DNA of 64,000 bases from Molanna angustata (GCA_963576475.1 OY754967.1:22097914-22161913); one strand, 5' to 3'; counted from the stretch's first letter, positions 23,265-35,525 are shown. Numbers and translations: made by a program. The notes: generated by a model not told the origin, from the sequence alone.

Positions 23265-24465
23265 CTAGTTGCATGTAACACATGAGATCCAACTGTCGAT
23301 AGCGATAGTATGTATAGTTGAAGAATAAGTACCAAACTATAAACTCATCCAAATTATTGAATATTTTAGGATATTTTATTTTCTATGCAACACATGTAGG
23401 TGATGTAGGTATGTATGTCAAGATAGGACAGTATGGAGGTCAGTCCTTTTTCTGCCCAGAATATGAAAACAGCATGATGGTATGTATTGTATGTTTGGAG
23501 ATGAAGTATCAAACTATTAAGTCTTCTTTGATATTGTGTATAGGTGACTGCCATACAAATTGTATGAAGCGATGTCGTCACTAAATTCAATTTTTATAAA
23601 AATTGTTAAAAAAAAATTGAGATGTACATACTTCAACAATTTTAAATTTTTTTATAGAAAATTAAATTGTCTAGTTGGGGTGTTTCGGCTTTTTTCGATA
23701 TTTTAAAAAAAAATTGGAAATATAGGCAGTTCAACTCATAAATTTGTAAAAAAAAAATTCTTAATAAAAAATGTTGAGAAACCCTTGAATTTTTTTGAAA
23801 AAATTAATTTGAGATTTTGTATTTGTCCCAATTTTCAGCGTTCTAGCTTTTATGGTTTCTGAGATATATGGAAAAATAAACTAAAAATTCAAAAGTTTAT
23901 AACCCCTGACTGAAACAAAAATTCAAAATTCTGAGTATAAAAGTTTTGTAGGCCTATAACTCTTTATATATTCTGAAATTTCAGGCTTTGTAAATTGAGC
24001 GGATCATAAGTTATAAGGGGGGGGGGACACATAGACACACACACAAACACACCCTCACACACACACACAGACACACAAAACTCACATAAAATGTTCTACT
24101 CCGAATTCTGAGTAAATCTATGCGAAGCCTCTAAATTGGTGTTTTTATCATGCAAAAAATTGGTGTTTTTATCTGTAAATTGAGTGGATCAAAAGTTATA
24201 AGGGGGGACAGACAGACACACACACACAGACAGACACACAGACACACACACACACACATACACAAAACTCACATAAAATGTTCTACTCCGAATTCTGAGT
24301 AAATCCATGTATGGGAACATATATGCTGCGAGGCCTCTAGTTCGTGTTATTAGCATGCAATAAGTCCACTACGCCTTACAAAATGTTCCTTCGTACACGC
24401 ATCTAGGCTTAATACTGTCGATCCACTCAGAGAATTGAATTCTCATGAACGAATCGACAGTTGGA
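23265..24465 (-). mobile_element. Helentron-like non-autonomous element A (microsatellite-bearing)
   Basis: Read on the - strand, it starts TCCAACTGTCGATTCGTTC and ends with CTATCGACAGTTGGATC, a small hairpin CATGT-GTT-ACATG, and GCAACTAG. The subterminal inverted repeat, the 3' hairpin and a CA/GT microsatellite (about 24030-24260 here) fit DINE-1/HINE-type Helitron relatives. The microsatellite region with its flank is internally duplicated (24000-24110 and 24175-24305). Four further copies lie at 36402-37605, about 53690-55917, 56392-57425 and 63441 onwards. No Rep/helicase is encoded. Confidence 0.75.
24030..24262. repeat. CA-rich microsatellite pair
   Basis: Two blocks of interrupted (CA)n and (CAGA)n, preceded by GGGGGGG runs, within the Helentron-like element. 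Equivalent GT blocks occur at 56590-56660 and 63640-63727. Confidence 0.9.
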
Positions 24466-24542
24466 TTATTATTATACTTATATATTTTTTAATTCTATAA
24501 TACAAAAAATATAAGCACAACATTGTTTTTACTGTCGGTCTT

Positions 24543-24747
24543 TGTTAATAAATGTTAAAATATCTCGTTTTTTTTATTATCTCGTTTTATTTTCTCTTAT
24601 ACACACACTATTTTTCACAATTTGACAAGTTGATATAAAAATTAAAAACAAACAAAAGTATTACTCAAATTCAAATATGGAACACAATATTTATTATTAT
24701 GTAGTTCAATGCACAAAGGTGGTGCCTACCACTGGTATTTTTACACA
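24543..24747 (-). repeat. 3' LTR of the BEL/Pao element
   Basis: 205 bp, starting TGTTAATAAATG and ending TTTTTACACA on the + strand. It differs from the other LTR by about four changes, mostly T-run length. Confidence 0.92.
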
Positions 24748-24845
24748 TTCCGCCCACCAAGGACTTGTCCTTTAAACTCTAATCTTAAGCAAATATTAAC
24801 AAAATAAAGAAAATCATGCCGCCCACCGTGAAAATATACTTTAAA

Positions 24846-26408
24846 TTACTTTGACTTGGTCAAATGGCAAAGTTTGCTAACAGGGCGTTTGAAAAAACCT
24901 CCCTTATGTTTAACTGTTACGACTCTCGTTACCTTATCTGGTCCAGCATGCTTCTCGATTACATTTTGATCTGAATAGTCTACATCACTTATATTTACTA
25001 ACGGTTCTCCTATCAAAAAATGACCAGGTGTCAAGGGGAGAGGATCGTCTGGGTTATCACTAAGAACTGATAATGGTCGCGAATTTAAGCATGCCTCGAC
25101 TTGCGCTAACAAAGTAGAAATCTCTTCGAAGGTTAAAGTGGTATCCCCTATGACTCGTTTTAAATGGACTTTGGCGCACCGTACACCCGCTTCCCACAGC
25201 CCGCCAAAATTTGGAGCTCTTGGAGGCCACTTTGTTGTATCTGTACTAAGCATTTTAGCAATTTCTTTAGGTAGCTCGGATTTGGCATTGTTAAACATGT
25301 TACGTAACATAACATCTGCTCCGATAAAGTTAGTTCCGTTGTCACTAAAGAGTTCATGGCAGTGACCTCTTCGTGATGTGAATCTTCTAAATGCAGCAAC
25401 AAAACCTTTAGCAGTTAAATCAGTTACAGCTTCGAGGTGGATGGCACGTGTTGCCATGCACACAAATAAACAAATGTATCCTTTATAGGATTTGGCTCCT
25501 CGTCCTGGTGAAAATCTAATATTAATGGGACCCGCGTAGTCCACTCCTGAGATCTTGAAGGGTCTGCTTGGTTTGACTCTAGCCTCTGGTAACTGACCCA
25601 TTAGTTGGTTAGTTGGTGCTTTCGAATATCGTATACACGTTGTACAATTCCTGTAATGTGCTTTAACCATGTCACGTGCTCTCAATATCCAAAATTTGGA
25701 TCTCAAAAACGTCATCATGACTTGTGATCCACCGTGTAGAGTTCTTATATGAGCATCTGCAATTATTAACCGACTAAGATGGTTCTTATTAGGTAAGATT
25801 ATGGGATGCTTTTGATCGTAGTCCACATTAGCGAGACTTATACGTCCACCAACTCTTAAAATGTGACATTTGTCACATTTCACGTATACTTGGTCTTTCT
25901 CATCCACTACTCTCTGGTAAACTGCAGCTGCGTAAGCTTTACTTGACGCGTCTGAAAACACATGCAGTTCTAGTTTGGAGGTCTTGGTTGAGCCAAGCCA
26001 CCGTGGAATTAAAATGTTAGTAAGATTTTTTAACTCATGTCTAAATTGTACCCACTCGTTCATTAACTCCCATGGTATTTCTTTGTCCCAATCAAGATTC
26101 GCCTTCCACAACTTTTGTATGAATACTTTAGCAGTAATCACCAACGGTGCAATCCAACCGATAGGGTCATACAGCCTGGCAATGTCTGAGAGAACCTTTC
26201 GTTTAGTAATAGGTTTCTCAGGTTTCTCTAGGTTAACTTTGTATTCAAAATTATCTGTTATTCTATTCCAACAAATGCCTAACACCATCATATTGTCGCT
26301 TTTTATTGTCATTATTTGCTTGGTGCTCAACTTCTCTTCTTTTATGTGTTTTAAAAACTCTTGATTGTTACTGCTCCACTTTTGTAACTGAAATCCACCA
26401 CTTTTCAT
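24846..26408 (-). pseudogene. BEL/Pao pol: RNase H remnant and integrase
   Basis: The 520-residue frame begins at the end of the RT connection (MMVLGICWN), holds the start of RNase H (ELHVFSDASSKAYAAAVY), then jumps abruptly to the integrase zinc-binding region (LRVGGRIS, H-HI-H pattern, CTTCIRY). The integrase core has all three expected acidic positions in VDYAGPI, FSDNGTNFIG and the FGGLWEAGV block. The end (KGGFFKRPVSKLCHL) follows directly after ISDVDYSDQNVIEKH, so the usual intervening C-terminal segment is missing. The frame is +1 relative to the RT frame upstream (junction near 26395). The fragmentary frames inside it on either strand are shadows. Confidence 0.88.
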
Positions 26409-27288
26409 AAATATTTAGAGCTTCTTCCTCAGTTTCACAACCTGTCATTAGGTCATCAACGTAATAATCACGTTTTGCTATTTGCGCTGCTAATGGAAAT
26501 CGATCGTTCTCTAGTTCTGCTAATGTTTGCAATGTTTTCACAGCAAGGTATGGTACACAAGCGGTGCCAAATGTCAACGTCAACAATTTATAATGTTGAA
26601 TCGGCATTTCCGGTCTCTGTCTCCATAAAATTCTCTGAAAATCGGCATCATTATCGTTCACATATACTTGTCTGTACATCTTTACTAGGTCTGCAACAAT
26701 GCAGATGGGATGCTTACGCCATCTCATCAAGATATGACGTAGGTCCTGCTGAAGTTTGGGCCCAACATGAAGATCATCGTTTAGTGATACATTATTTATT
26801 CCCTTACTCGAGGCATTAAATACTACCCGAACTTTTGTTGTATCTTTATCCTCGCGTACGACAGCGTGATGAGGCAAGTATACTGCTTTAGTGTTGATAA
26901 TCTCGTTTCTGTCAACTAGTCTCATGTGATTCAAAGTGAGATATTCCTCCAAAACTTTGTTATACTCAGTGAAAAGTGCTGGGTTTTTACTGAGTCTTCT
27001 CTCTGACGCAAGTAGATTTCTTGTAGCTATGTCACATGATTTACCATACTGGCATTGTGGATCAGCGGTTTTAAGTGGTAACTTTACTATAAATCTGCCG
27101 TCCTTGCGCCGTATAGTTGTATCCTCGTTAAGTTGTTCGCAATATTGCTCGTCTTTAGTTAGGTGTTTCTTGATTAAATTAGGCTCGTTTTCCATTTCAG
27201 AACTTTTAAGTAACTCGTCTTCCTTAACTTGTACGTGAAGAGTTTTAATGTTTTCCGTACTTGTGATATCCTTCCAGACAAAATCCAT
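26368..27288 (-). pseudogene. BEL/Pao pol: reverse transcriptase
   Basis: 306-residue frame with RT landmarks in order: YLPHHAVVRED-TTKVRVVF, SLNDDLHVGPKLQQDLRHIL, motif A VADLVKMYRQ, LTFGTACVPYLAVKTL, and the catalytic RDYYVDDLM box. Both motif C aspartates are kept. It is out of frame with the gag/protease part upstream (break near 27280) and with the integrase part downstream, so no continuous polyprotein could be made from this copy without frame changes. Confidence 0.9.
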
Positions 27289-27608
27289 CCAAATAAAGTA
27301 TTTTGCGCTATTAGATTACTATACTTACTCTTTTTAATGCCATCTAACAATATTTCTCCATAAACATCGGCTCCTAGTAACAAATTTACCTTACCTGGTG
27401 AGGTGAATCCTGGATCTGCAAGAGGTAAGGTATTCAGTTCCAGCCAATCAGGCATATTATGTATTTCGCGTGAGGGCAAGATTGAAGTAAGTGATTTTAA
27501 CACATATGCATGAACTCGTATAATTTTGTCAGGTTCGAAACGCGACTGGACTTCCAGACTAACTACGTGTTTGATCACTATCTGACCATCTCCCAGACAC
27601 CCTACCAT
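27174..27608 (-). pseudogene. BEL/Pao protease/linker segment
   Basis: The frame continues the polyprotein between protease and RT: LGDGQIVIKHVVSLEVQSRF, then PDWLELNTLPLADPGF, then a LLLGADVYGEIL block typical of the BEL/Pao protease-RT linker, and NTLFGWILSG. Its useful part lies at about 27285-27600. It is displaced by one base from the gag frame (27559-29136) and again from RT. Confidence 0.8.
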
Positions 27609-29136
27609 TTACATTTACTCGTTTTAGACCTAATAATTGCACAGTATCTTCTGAAACAAAAGAGGCTTGTGAGCCTTGATCAAGTAATGCTCTAATTACA
27701 AAAGATGAACCATTTTTACTATATGTTTTTACAACAGCAGTCGCTAAAAGTACATTATAAGGTTTCACATCTCCTCTCGAAAAATTTGTCACTATATTTG
27801 CTTCGTTTGTTTGGATAGTTTTTTCACTTATAGGTTGTTGAGGTTCTCCAATAGACGTCTCATTTTGTTTTAAATTGTTATATGCTTTTATATCCTCGTT
27901 CTCAAAATGAAGCAAGGTGTGGTGTTTTTTACCACATTTACGACAAGAAGTATTTTGATGACACTTAAATACTGGATGCGTGGGCGCAAGACAGTTGTAA
28001 CAAAGTTTTTTGGTTTGTGCAATATTTTGTCTCTCAAGTACTCGCTGTTTCTTAAATTGATCACAGTAATATATGTAATGTGACCCGTTGCACATTGCAC
28101 AGAGTTGTTCAGGCGAACTTGGTTTCACATTCATAGCAGTATGAAATGTTTTTGTCTTGGTAACTTGGTTTGAATTTTTATTTTGTGTATTTGTTCTACC
28201 ACTTGCAAATTGTTTACTCGTATCTACCATCTCCAGGCTTCTAAATCTTGTCTCTAAGAATTTCTCTAAGTGCGACCATTTAGGTAGGTCCTCTTCTATT
28301 GTACTAATATAATTTTCCCATTGCCTGTGTGACTCAGTGTCTAATTTAGAAACCACCAAGAAAATTATGATTGCGTCCAACTCTTTTGTTTTAATGTTTA
28401 AATTATCCAATGCTTTTAAACAAGACGAAGTTGTATCCAAAAGCTGTTTTATTGAGTAAGCAGACTCGTTTTGTAAATTTTTTTGTGCAACTAAAATTTT
28501 AAGAATTGCATTACAGTTGAATCTCTTGTTGTTGTATCTTTTTATCAATTGTTCCCAGGCTTCCATGTAGTTGGCGGAAGTAGTTGAATAGTTCCGCAGG
28601 AGCATTTCAGGTTCTCCTGATAAATGTGTTTTTAAAAAATGTAACTTTTGTACTGGTGACAGTCTGCTGTTCTCATGAATAAGTGAAACAAACATATCAT
28701 AAAATGACTGCCACTCAGTATATTTTCCTGTAAAAACGGGAAGTTGAATCCGCGGCAAGAGAGCCTCGGAGTGGCTCTCACTTGTGGTGAGCCCTGCCGT
28801 CTCCATCGTCTTAGAAGTGCTTGGCCTAGTGGTCTGTGCGAGGTAATCCTTTAGAAGGGTTTTGTATGTGATAACATTCTCTTGAAAAATATCTTGCACA
28901 TCATCAATAAAATATGGTAACACTTCCTTATGCTCTTTGGTAACCTTTGAGACAATTTCTAAATGATTTTGGTTAAATGCTTTTTCTAATGTATCTAATG
29001 TCTCCAATCTGGCTAATAAATAACTAGATTTTGCTCGGGTATCATAATTTGCCTTTTTTAGGTTACACTCAGCTTTGCTCAATTGTTCAAGAAATTCCAT
29101 TTGGGTCGCAATATTACCCACAATTAAACTCTCCAT
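27559..29136 (-). pseudogene. BEL/Pao gag with zinc knuckles and start of protease
   Basis: 525-residue frame starting at ATG 29136. The N-terminal half is helical gag (LPVFTGKYTEWQSFYDMF, a signature of BEL/Pao gag). At about residues 340-410 are cysteine-rich nucleic-acid knuckles (CAMCNGSHYIYYC; CYNCLAPTHPVFKCHQ; CRKCGKKHHTLLH). At about residue 490 comes the protease site IRALLDQGSQASFVS, where LLDQGSQ replaces the DTG/DSG of other retroelement proteases, as is usual in this clade. The frame then shifts near 27600. Confidence 0.9.
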
Positions 29137-29510
29137 ATTGATATTTAATTTTGAAACTCAAATGCAAGTACACAATAAACTCAAAATAATTGTTTGATAT
29201 TGTTAAAAGTAGTAAAGTTCTCAAAAGTCAACAACACACATTTAATTTTTGATATATAGAAAAGTTACAAAATTTTCAAAGTTTGAAAACACTAAATTTG
29301 TTAAACTTCACTTTCAAGTTCATTGAATCAACTTTATGCTATCTATACCTGTTAAGGGTCAAGTCTCTGTAGTATAAAATCACGAAAATTTTCAATTTTT
29401 CAAAGTCTATTTACTCACGGTTTTGTGGTTTAATTTCCTATCACAAAATATAGTTCACAACAGTTTGTATATTTAATTCGTCTCACTTACTCCCTGGTTT
29501 CGGCACCATA

Positions 29511-29714
29511 TGTTAATAAATGTTAAAAGATCTCGTTTTTTTATTATCTCGTTTTATTTTCTCTTATACACACACTATTTTTCACAATTTGACAAGTTGA
29601 TATAAAAATTAAAAACAAACAAAAGTATTACTCAAATTCAAATATGGAACACAATATTTATTATTATGTAGTTCAATGCACAAAGGTGGTGCCTACCACT
29701 GGTGTTTTTACACA
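29511..29714 (-). repeat. 5' LTR of the BEL/Pao element
   Basis: 204 bp, same ends as the other LTR; flanked outside by GTCTT (29715-29719). Confidence 0.92.
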
Positions 29715-29749
29715 GTCTTCGTGTCACTATATCAATCATCATATAGAAA

Positions 29750-29880
29750 TAATATCATCATCATCAGCAATGAAGGACATTATTTAATGGTAAACATCAA
29801 CAATAAATGTATTTAATTTAATTATTTATTTATTATAATTTACAAAAGTAAATTCAATGGATATGATATTAAATTAAAAA
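29750..29880 (-). repeat. Interspersed repeat related to 35771-36060
   Basis: The reverse complement reads CATATCCATTGAATTTACTT, AAATAAATAATTAAATTAAA and GTTGATGTTTACCATTAAAT, matching 35855-35950. Non-coding. Confidence 0.65.
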
Positions 29881-29967
29881 AGCTTATATTTCGTTCAACC
29901 ATTCATTCTAGTCCCCAATTAAAAGACTAATTATTATGCTACCTTTGCACAATTAAATAATGAATCT

Positions 29968-31998
29968 ATATATTAATACGTGAAGCGAAAACGTTAAGTT
30001 CAATTTCCGGATAAATGGGCGCACGGAAGAATTTGAGATTTGGCATACTTAAAGTTTATATGGAGGAGGACTGCAGAAAAATTTCCCCCCCACAAACGAC
30101 TGTGTAAGGTCGCAGTGGTGCGTCTTGCTGGAAGATGTATGCCTATATAATGTAATGATGCTTAACGCTAGCAACACTACCAGTAAGTTTTTCTCTCCTG
30201 CGAAGGGCGCTGCCGAACCTCTGGCGCCATAAAACGAGAGAATACCAGCTAGAAGTCGAAGGAAATCCTCGACAGAAAAACTCTGGTTCTCCTGGCAGGG
30301 GGTTGGGCGTCATCAACCCAACCTCACCAAAAACACCAACTGTTACAAAACCTTGGAGAAAAGAAGTCCGACTTATACCCGATACTAGACCCAGCAAGAT
30401 AAAGGAAATGCGATAAGAACCTGGAACACTTTATCATGCAGGAGCGCTCAGTTTACTTTTCGAACAACTTAAGTACAGCAATACATGATAATTAGATGGA
30501 ATGGAAAACGAGTAATAGAGAAATGATACTGCACAATCCTTTATAGCTGCCACCCAAGAGAACATCACCTGGGATCATGAGTCTACGCATTAGAGGAAAG
30601 TTCTTAATTTATAGTCTCATAACACAACACGCCCCATCAACAGAAGACAAGTTAGACGATGAGAAAGATGAATTTTATAATGTCTTGAATCTATATATAA
30701 CCGGTGTCCAAAGAATGACGCCAAAAAATACTGGGAGACCTTAATGCAAAGGTTGGCAGAGAAGCTATATACAAGCCAACAATCGGAAGATACAGCCCCC
30801 ATAGTACTACCGACGACAACGGTATACGTCTGGTGAACTTCGCTCAATATGATCATAATATGAAGTACTTACTTTCCAAGAAAAGATATCCATTAATACA
30901 CATGGCTATCATCAGATGGTCAAACAAGGAACCAAATAGTCCATATTCTTATTGATGGAAGGCACAAATCAGTTATTATAAAAAATGTTCGGACATATAG
31001 AGAAGTAAATATCGGGTCAGACCACCTTTTAGCATGCGCGCAAATTAGAGCAAGAGTGTCAAATGCGAATAAAACGCGAAGCACTAACAAAAAAAAATTG
31101 AGACTGAAAAAAGAGCTCAATGGCTTAACGAAGATTGCCAACAAATAACTAACAAAAAGAACATCGTCTACCAGAGAATGATATAACGGAGCGGTACAAG
31201 AGAGTCAGTTGAGCAATATGAAAATCTGTGATGAGAGGAAAAGAAGCTCCATAGAAAGAAGAAGCGAGATTATATAAAACATGAAACTACCCAACTCCAG
31301 GAAAGCTATACCAAAAATGAAAGTCGTCAATTTTACAGAAGGTCAATGATATGAGAAAGGAGTTTAAACTACGCCTCACTATGTGCAAAGATAAATCGCG
31401 CATAGTACTTACTGATAAGTCAAGCTTTCTCAACCGCTGGACAAAGCATTTTGAAGAGCTGCTGAACCTTCACAATGTGACAAACCCGCATTCACCAGTG
31501 TTGACGCAATAACGGCTGATCCTGATTATAACATTCCAACCAAAGATCAACAATCATATACACCCACAGAGATAATACAAATAGCCATCGAGAGCCTGAA
31601 AAACAAGTCCCCTGGCAGTGACAACATACAAAGAGAATTGATAAAGAGTGGTGGAGACTTTTACACTCATGTATACATAATCAAATTACAAAAGTATGGA
31701 ATTCTCAATCGTTGCCAATCGACTAAAATTAAGGTTTTGTATGTCCGCTTCACAAAAAGGCAAACCAACTACTGTGCAGTAATTGCAAGGACAATACAGC
31801 ATAAAAAATTCTCTAAATGATTATTTAGGAGGCTGGTACCTTTCAGTGATTCTATTTAGGAGGTTAGAAGTCACAGCCGATTGCAAAGTGCTCAGTGTCA
31901 ACTGGAAGACTGCTGCTCTGGATAGAAGAGGGGTGGTGATTGATCTTGGAGGCAGCTAAGACCCGCCAAGTGTTGTAAGGCTATACATAGAGAAGAAG
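29968..31998 (+). mobile_element. RTE-type LINE, degenerate and internally deleted
   Basis: Starts with TTAATACGTGAAGCGAAAAC, a start word I recognise from a common insect RTE family. An endonuclease region is legible with frameshifts: RTWN followed by LYHAGALS near 30410-30455; RIRGKFLIYSLI then HAPSTEDKLDDEKDEFYNVL near 30585-30690; a GDLNAKVGREA-like block near 30740; a HHQMVKQGTK-type segment and NIGSDH near 31005. The start of the RT domain follows (MCKDKSRIVLTDKSSFLNRW near 31380). The RT core is absent and the end (31840-31998) is a 3' UTR with an AGAAGAAGAAG tail typical of RTE. Non-functional. Confidence 0.8.
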
Positions 31999-32214
31999 AA
32001 GAAATATTTAAAAGAACTTTTTTCATCTTTAATTAGGAGTCAGACAGAATACAATAGTCCGGTGGGAACACAGTATTACGCAGTCCACTTTAAAATAAAT
32101 GTTGAAAAAGTCCAACATAAGTTCATATGTTATGTTAATTTTAAACTGTTAATACCAATAGAAACTGTAATTGGGTTTATTTTTTCAATTAATACTTATA
32201 TTAAATTATAAATT

Positions 32215-33170
32215 TTATTTATTTTTATTTTATTTTATTTTACCAAGGACAGCACACAGTACATGCATACAATTATTGAAATTAAATAAATAAAAATACA
32301 AAAATAACATGTACCTCTTACGTACTATACCTAATATCAAAATAATACAACAAAAAAGTGTGAATTAGTGGGGTGCGCGCATGAGAGAAGAGATATCTAG
32401 AAAGAGTGTGAGTGTGTGGGTGTGTATGTGTGTGAGAGGGTGTGCATGTGTGTGTAGACGAACATATATTGACAGATTCATGAGTTGGGAAGAAAAAGAA
32501 AATATATTGCTGAGGGTGGTTGGGAAAAATAAAATTAATCAGTACGTAATTGTTATAATGTCACGATGTTAGATATAAGTTTATTTTTGAATGTTATATG
32601 TGAATCAAAAATATGTCTAAATCGGCATTTTTTTCGTAAGAGTTAAATAAGTTTATCATTCTGTTAATCGGAGCGTTTTTGGAAGCATTTGTTTTACAGA
32701 TATTGGAGAAGAAAAGTGACGTATGTCTTGTCCGGCGAGTAGATGTATTAAATTTGATATTGGTAAGAATTTCATGACATTCTATGTTTCCATTTAGTAT
32801 ACTGTGAAGGAACATAAGGTCTGAAATTGTGCGTCGCGTGGTCAAAGAAGTTAGTATAGTAGGTTGGTTAGTATTGTTACAACGGTAGTTCGAATATTTA
32901 ATGAATTTATTCTGAATTTGATCCAACGAGTGAATGTAAACCTTGTACTGGGGATTCCATATAGTTGATGCGTACTCAAGTTGACCTCTGACAAGAGAGC
33001 AATATAATTGTTTTAATGTATTGGGATTTTTAAAGTATTTGCTGATTCTAAATATAAAGCCTAACATTTTATAAGATTTGTTTACTATAATTTCAATATG
33101 TTTGTCGAAGAGAAGTTTTGAATCAAGGTGTACGCCAAGATCAGGTATTGCAGGGAAGCAAAGTTAATTA
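32215..33170 (-). mobile_element. 5'-truncated LINE, - strand
   Basis: The 3' end on the - strand is an A-rich (TAAAA)n tail, seen as TTTTATTTTATTTTATTTTA at 32224-32243. The coding part is the C-terminal portion of a LINE polymerase. A (GT)n-rich stretch at 32400-32455 lies in its 3' UTR. Distinct from the other LINEs in the window. Confidence 0.8.
32594..33166 (-). pseudogene. LINE polymerase C-terminal region
   Basis: The frame runs from about 33166 with a DLGVHLDSKLLFDKHIE segment (the post-palm LGV-D block) into a 157-residue ATG-started stretch with MLGFIFRISKYFKNPNTLKQ, LYCSLVRGQLEYASTIWNP and RRTISDLMFLHSILNG, ending at 32594. This is the thumb and C-terminal part of a Jockey/CR1-like ORF2. 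The catalytic YADD region is absent. The frame is intact, so the insertion is not ancient. Confidence 0.82.
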
Positions 33171-34082
33171 AATTTTATAGGTATTGCAGGGAATTAAAGC
33201 AAATATCACGCACTAATTAAATATTTGTAAGCACACGCTTGCAGTTTCCGTAAAAGAATAAAATAAAAAATATATATACGCTTTGACAAAAGAACCTCAA
33301 TAAAGTTCAAAATTAAATAGTATTCATTTCAATTATTATTTTTAATGAATTACGGTCGAATTTCGACCACTGGGCGATCACTAGTTCATATAAATTTATC
33401 ATAGATAATAATGGCCACCGGGTCGCGTTCTAAATCAGAGTGAATCGCTCTACTGGTACGACCTGAAGTTGCCAAGAGAGCGACATTTGGGTGATGTGTA
33501 ATCCGAACGGCACTGAGCGATGTTGGGGTGACTTAAAATTAGGCGGGCGCGGGAAATTTAAAATTACGAGTTTGGTGTTGCCATAGTTATCAGTTTTGGT
33601 CAAAAATTTTAATATTTTTGTTGTATTTTTTGTTTTGGTGTTTATCGGATGTTTTCATTATACTAACGAGAGAATAATTTATTAGTTATTCATTTTAAAA
33701 GTATTAAACGTGTTGTGACAAGTGATTCATATTATTCGTAAGTAATGATGATTTTTTCTTGTGTATGCATAGTTTTAACGAGGTTTTTGTGTTTTGTGCA
33801 TTCAAAAATTGATTATTTCCCTTAAAAATTATAACCACTCAATTAAAAATGCTTTGTTTTCATAAACAAATTCACTTACGCGACGTACTACGTAGGCGAG
33901 ACAAAGCGAATGCGAAGCGGCGCGGCGCGGCGCGGCGCGAAAGTAACAAACAGTCGGTAACTATGGAAGTGTCCTACGTTACCGACCGCGAGTAGGTTTC
34001 GATGCGGCGCGGCGCGATGCGAAGCGAACGCGATCAGTTGGATTGATATTTTCGCGCGAATTGAAAGCGGTGCCATTGTTTT

Positions 34083-34331
34083 TTGGCATGTCAGAAACAT
34101 AAATTTTTATTACTTCTGTCAATGAACGTCATATTATGGGACAAAAGAAATAAAAATTATCATAACCGTTTATTATTGAACCGCGAATGGGAGGATTTGG
34201 CAAAAATAAATGGGACTACAAGTAAACACATTGATTTATTTTTGCTATTTTACAATAGAATGTTGTTCAAAACACACTTTCTCTTGCTTGCACAAATGGC
34301 AAATTTTGATATGTTTCCCGGAAAGATGTAA
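34083..34331 (+). pseudogene. MADF/SANT-like DNA-binding protein remnant of the PIF/Harbinger element
   Basis: The 82-codon frame contains VILWDKRNKNYHNRLLLNRE then WEDLAKINGT, the core of a MADF domain (ILWD, a Y-N-R, then W-x-x-LA). Just upstream the expected FITSVNERH lies in another frame, so one frameshift has occurred near 34132, and a stop follows MSET at 34088. PIF/Harbinger elements normally encode such a DNA-binding partner next to the transposase, which fits the TTA-flanked ends around it. Confidence 0.65.
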
Positions 34332-34382
34332 ATTCAGTCTCATTTCTTCATAATTACGTAATTCTTCATACAAATTGTGATA

Positions 34383-35525
34383 TCTATATTATAAATTTGA
34401 ATGTTTGTATGTATGTGTTGAATGCGCTCCTAAACAGTTCATCCGATTGCGATGAAACTTTGGTGAACTGTCGAGAGTATACCAGGGATGGTTTCTGGAT
34501 CAAAAAATTTTAACTTCCTCTTCTTCTTCATTGAGTTTTGGACTATCCTGGGAACCGTTCATCCGATTGCAATTAAACTTTGGTGAATTGTCGATCGTAT
34601 GCCCGGGATGATTTCTGAATTTAAAATATTTTCTTCTTCTTCTTCTTCATCGGGTATCAGGTCATTTTACATATGAAGGTGGACTAACCTGAGAACCGTT
34701 CATCCGATTGCAATGAAACTTTGGTGAATTGTCGAGCGTATGACCGGGATAGTTTCTGGATTAATTTTTTTTTCTTCTTCTTCTTCTTCATCGGGTATAA
34801 GGTCATTTTACCTATGAAGGTGGACTATCCTGGGAACCGTTCATTCAATTTCAATGAAACTTTGATGAATTGTCGAGTGTATGCCCGGGATGGTTTCTGG
34901 ATTAAAAAAAAATCTTCTTCTTTTTCTTCATCGGGTATCAGGTCATTTTACCGATGAAGGTGGACTATCCTTGGAACCGTTCAATCAATTTCAATGAAAC
35001 TTTGATGAATTGTCGAGCGTATGACCGGGACCTACTGAAGGGACGGGAGGTAATGAAGGGACGGGAGGTAATGAAGGGACGGGAGTTAATGAAGGGACGG
35101 GAGGTAATGAAGGGACGGGAGGTAATGAAGGGACGGGAGGTAATGAAGGGACGGGAGTAACTGAAGGGACGGGAGTAACTGAAGGGACGGGAGTAACTGA
35201 AGGGACGGGAGTAACTGAAGGGACGGGGGTAACTGAAGGGATGGGAGTAACTGAAGGGACGGGAGTAACTGAAGGGACGGGAGTAACTGAAGGGACGGGA
35301 GTAACTGAAGGGACGGGAGTAACTGAAGGGACGGGAGTAACTGAAGGAACGGGAGTAACTGAGGGAGGTACTGAAGGGACGGGAGGTACTGAAGGGACAG
35401 AAGGTACTGAAGGGACGGGAAGAACTGAAGGGATGGGAGGTATTGAAGAGTCTGAAGCGACGGGTGGTTATGGAGGACAATTTTTAATTATACAGGCAAT
35501 ACGAAGTTTGCCGGGTGTTCACTAG
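34383..35525 (+). mobile_element. Non-autonomous Helitron (i)
   Basis: Starts TCTATATTATAAATTTGAAT directly after A and ends GGTGTTCACTAG directly before T, with a hairpin GGCAA-TACGAAGT-TTGCC shortly upstream of CTAG: the canonical TC...CTAG, A|T insertion pattern. Inside are about five 140-bp units (GAACCGTTCATCCGATTGCA ... ACCTATGAAGGTGGACTATC) and an 18-bp minisatellite (35032-35455). Sister copies are at 57697-59094 and 59095-59670. No Rep/helicase; the frames inside are repeat translations. Confidence 0.88.
35032..35455 (+). repeat. 18-bp minisatellite in Helitron (i)
   Basis: About 23 units of GAAGGGACGGGAGTAACT with block-wise variants (GGTAATGAA at the left, GTAACTGAA in the middle, GGTACTGAA at the right). 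Being a multiple of 3 it stays open on both strands, giving artefact frames of TEGTGV and SYSRPF repeats. Confidence 0.95.

Larger units (their letters stand above)
24543..29714 (-). mobile_element. BEL/Pao-type LTR retrotransposon, defective
   Basis: Bounded by LTRs 24543-24747 and 29511-29714, about 98% alike, each TG...CA, with the 5-bp target duplication GTCTT at 24538-24542 and 29715-29719. Coding runs on the - strand in the order gag, protease, reverse transcriptase, integrase. A primer-binding candidate (GGTGCCGAAACCAGGGAG on the - strand) lies next to the 5' LTR and a purine-rich GGTGGGCGGAA next to the 3' LTR. About 5.2 kb is short for the family: the frame is broken at three places and parts of RNase H and the integrase C-terminus are missing. 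It could move only with help in trans. LTR similarity implies fairly recent insertion. Confidence 0.92.

Noticed and set aside
25138..26364. + strand frames over the BEL/Pao element
   Set aside because: Antisense shadows of gag-pol.
30143..31144. - strand frames over 30143-31144
   Set aside because: Antisense to the degenerate RTE endonuclease region.
34965..35480. 171-codon frame of SYSRPF repeats (and + strand TEGTGV frames at 35241-35525)
   Set aside because: Translation of the 18-bp Helitron minisatellite; open in several frames only because 18 is divisible by 3.
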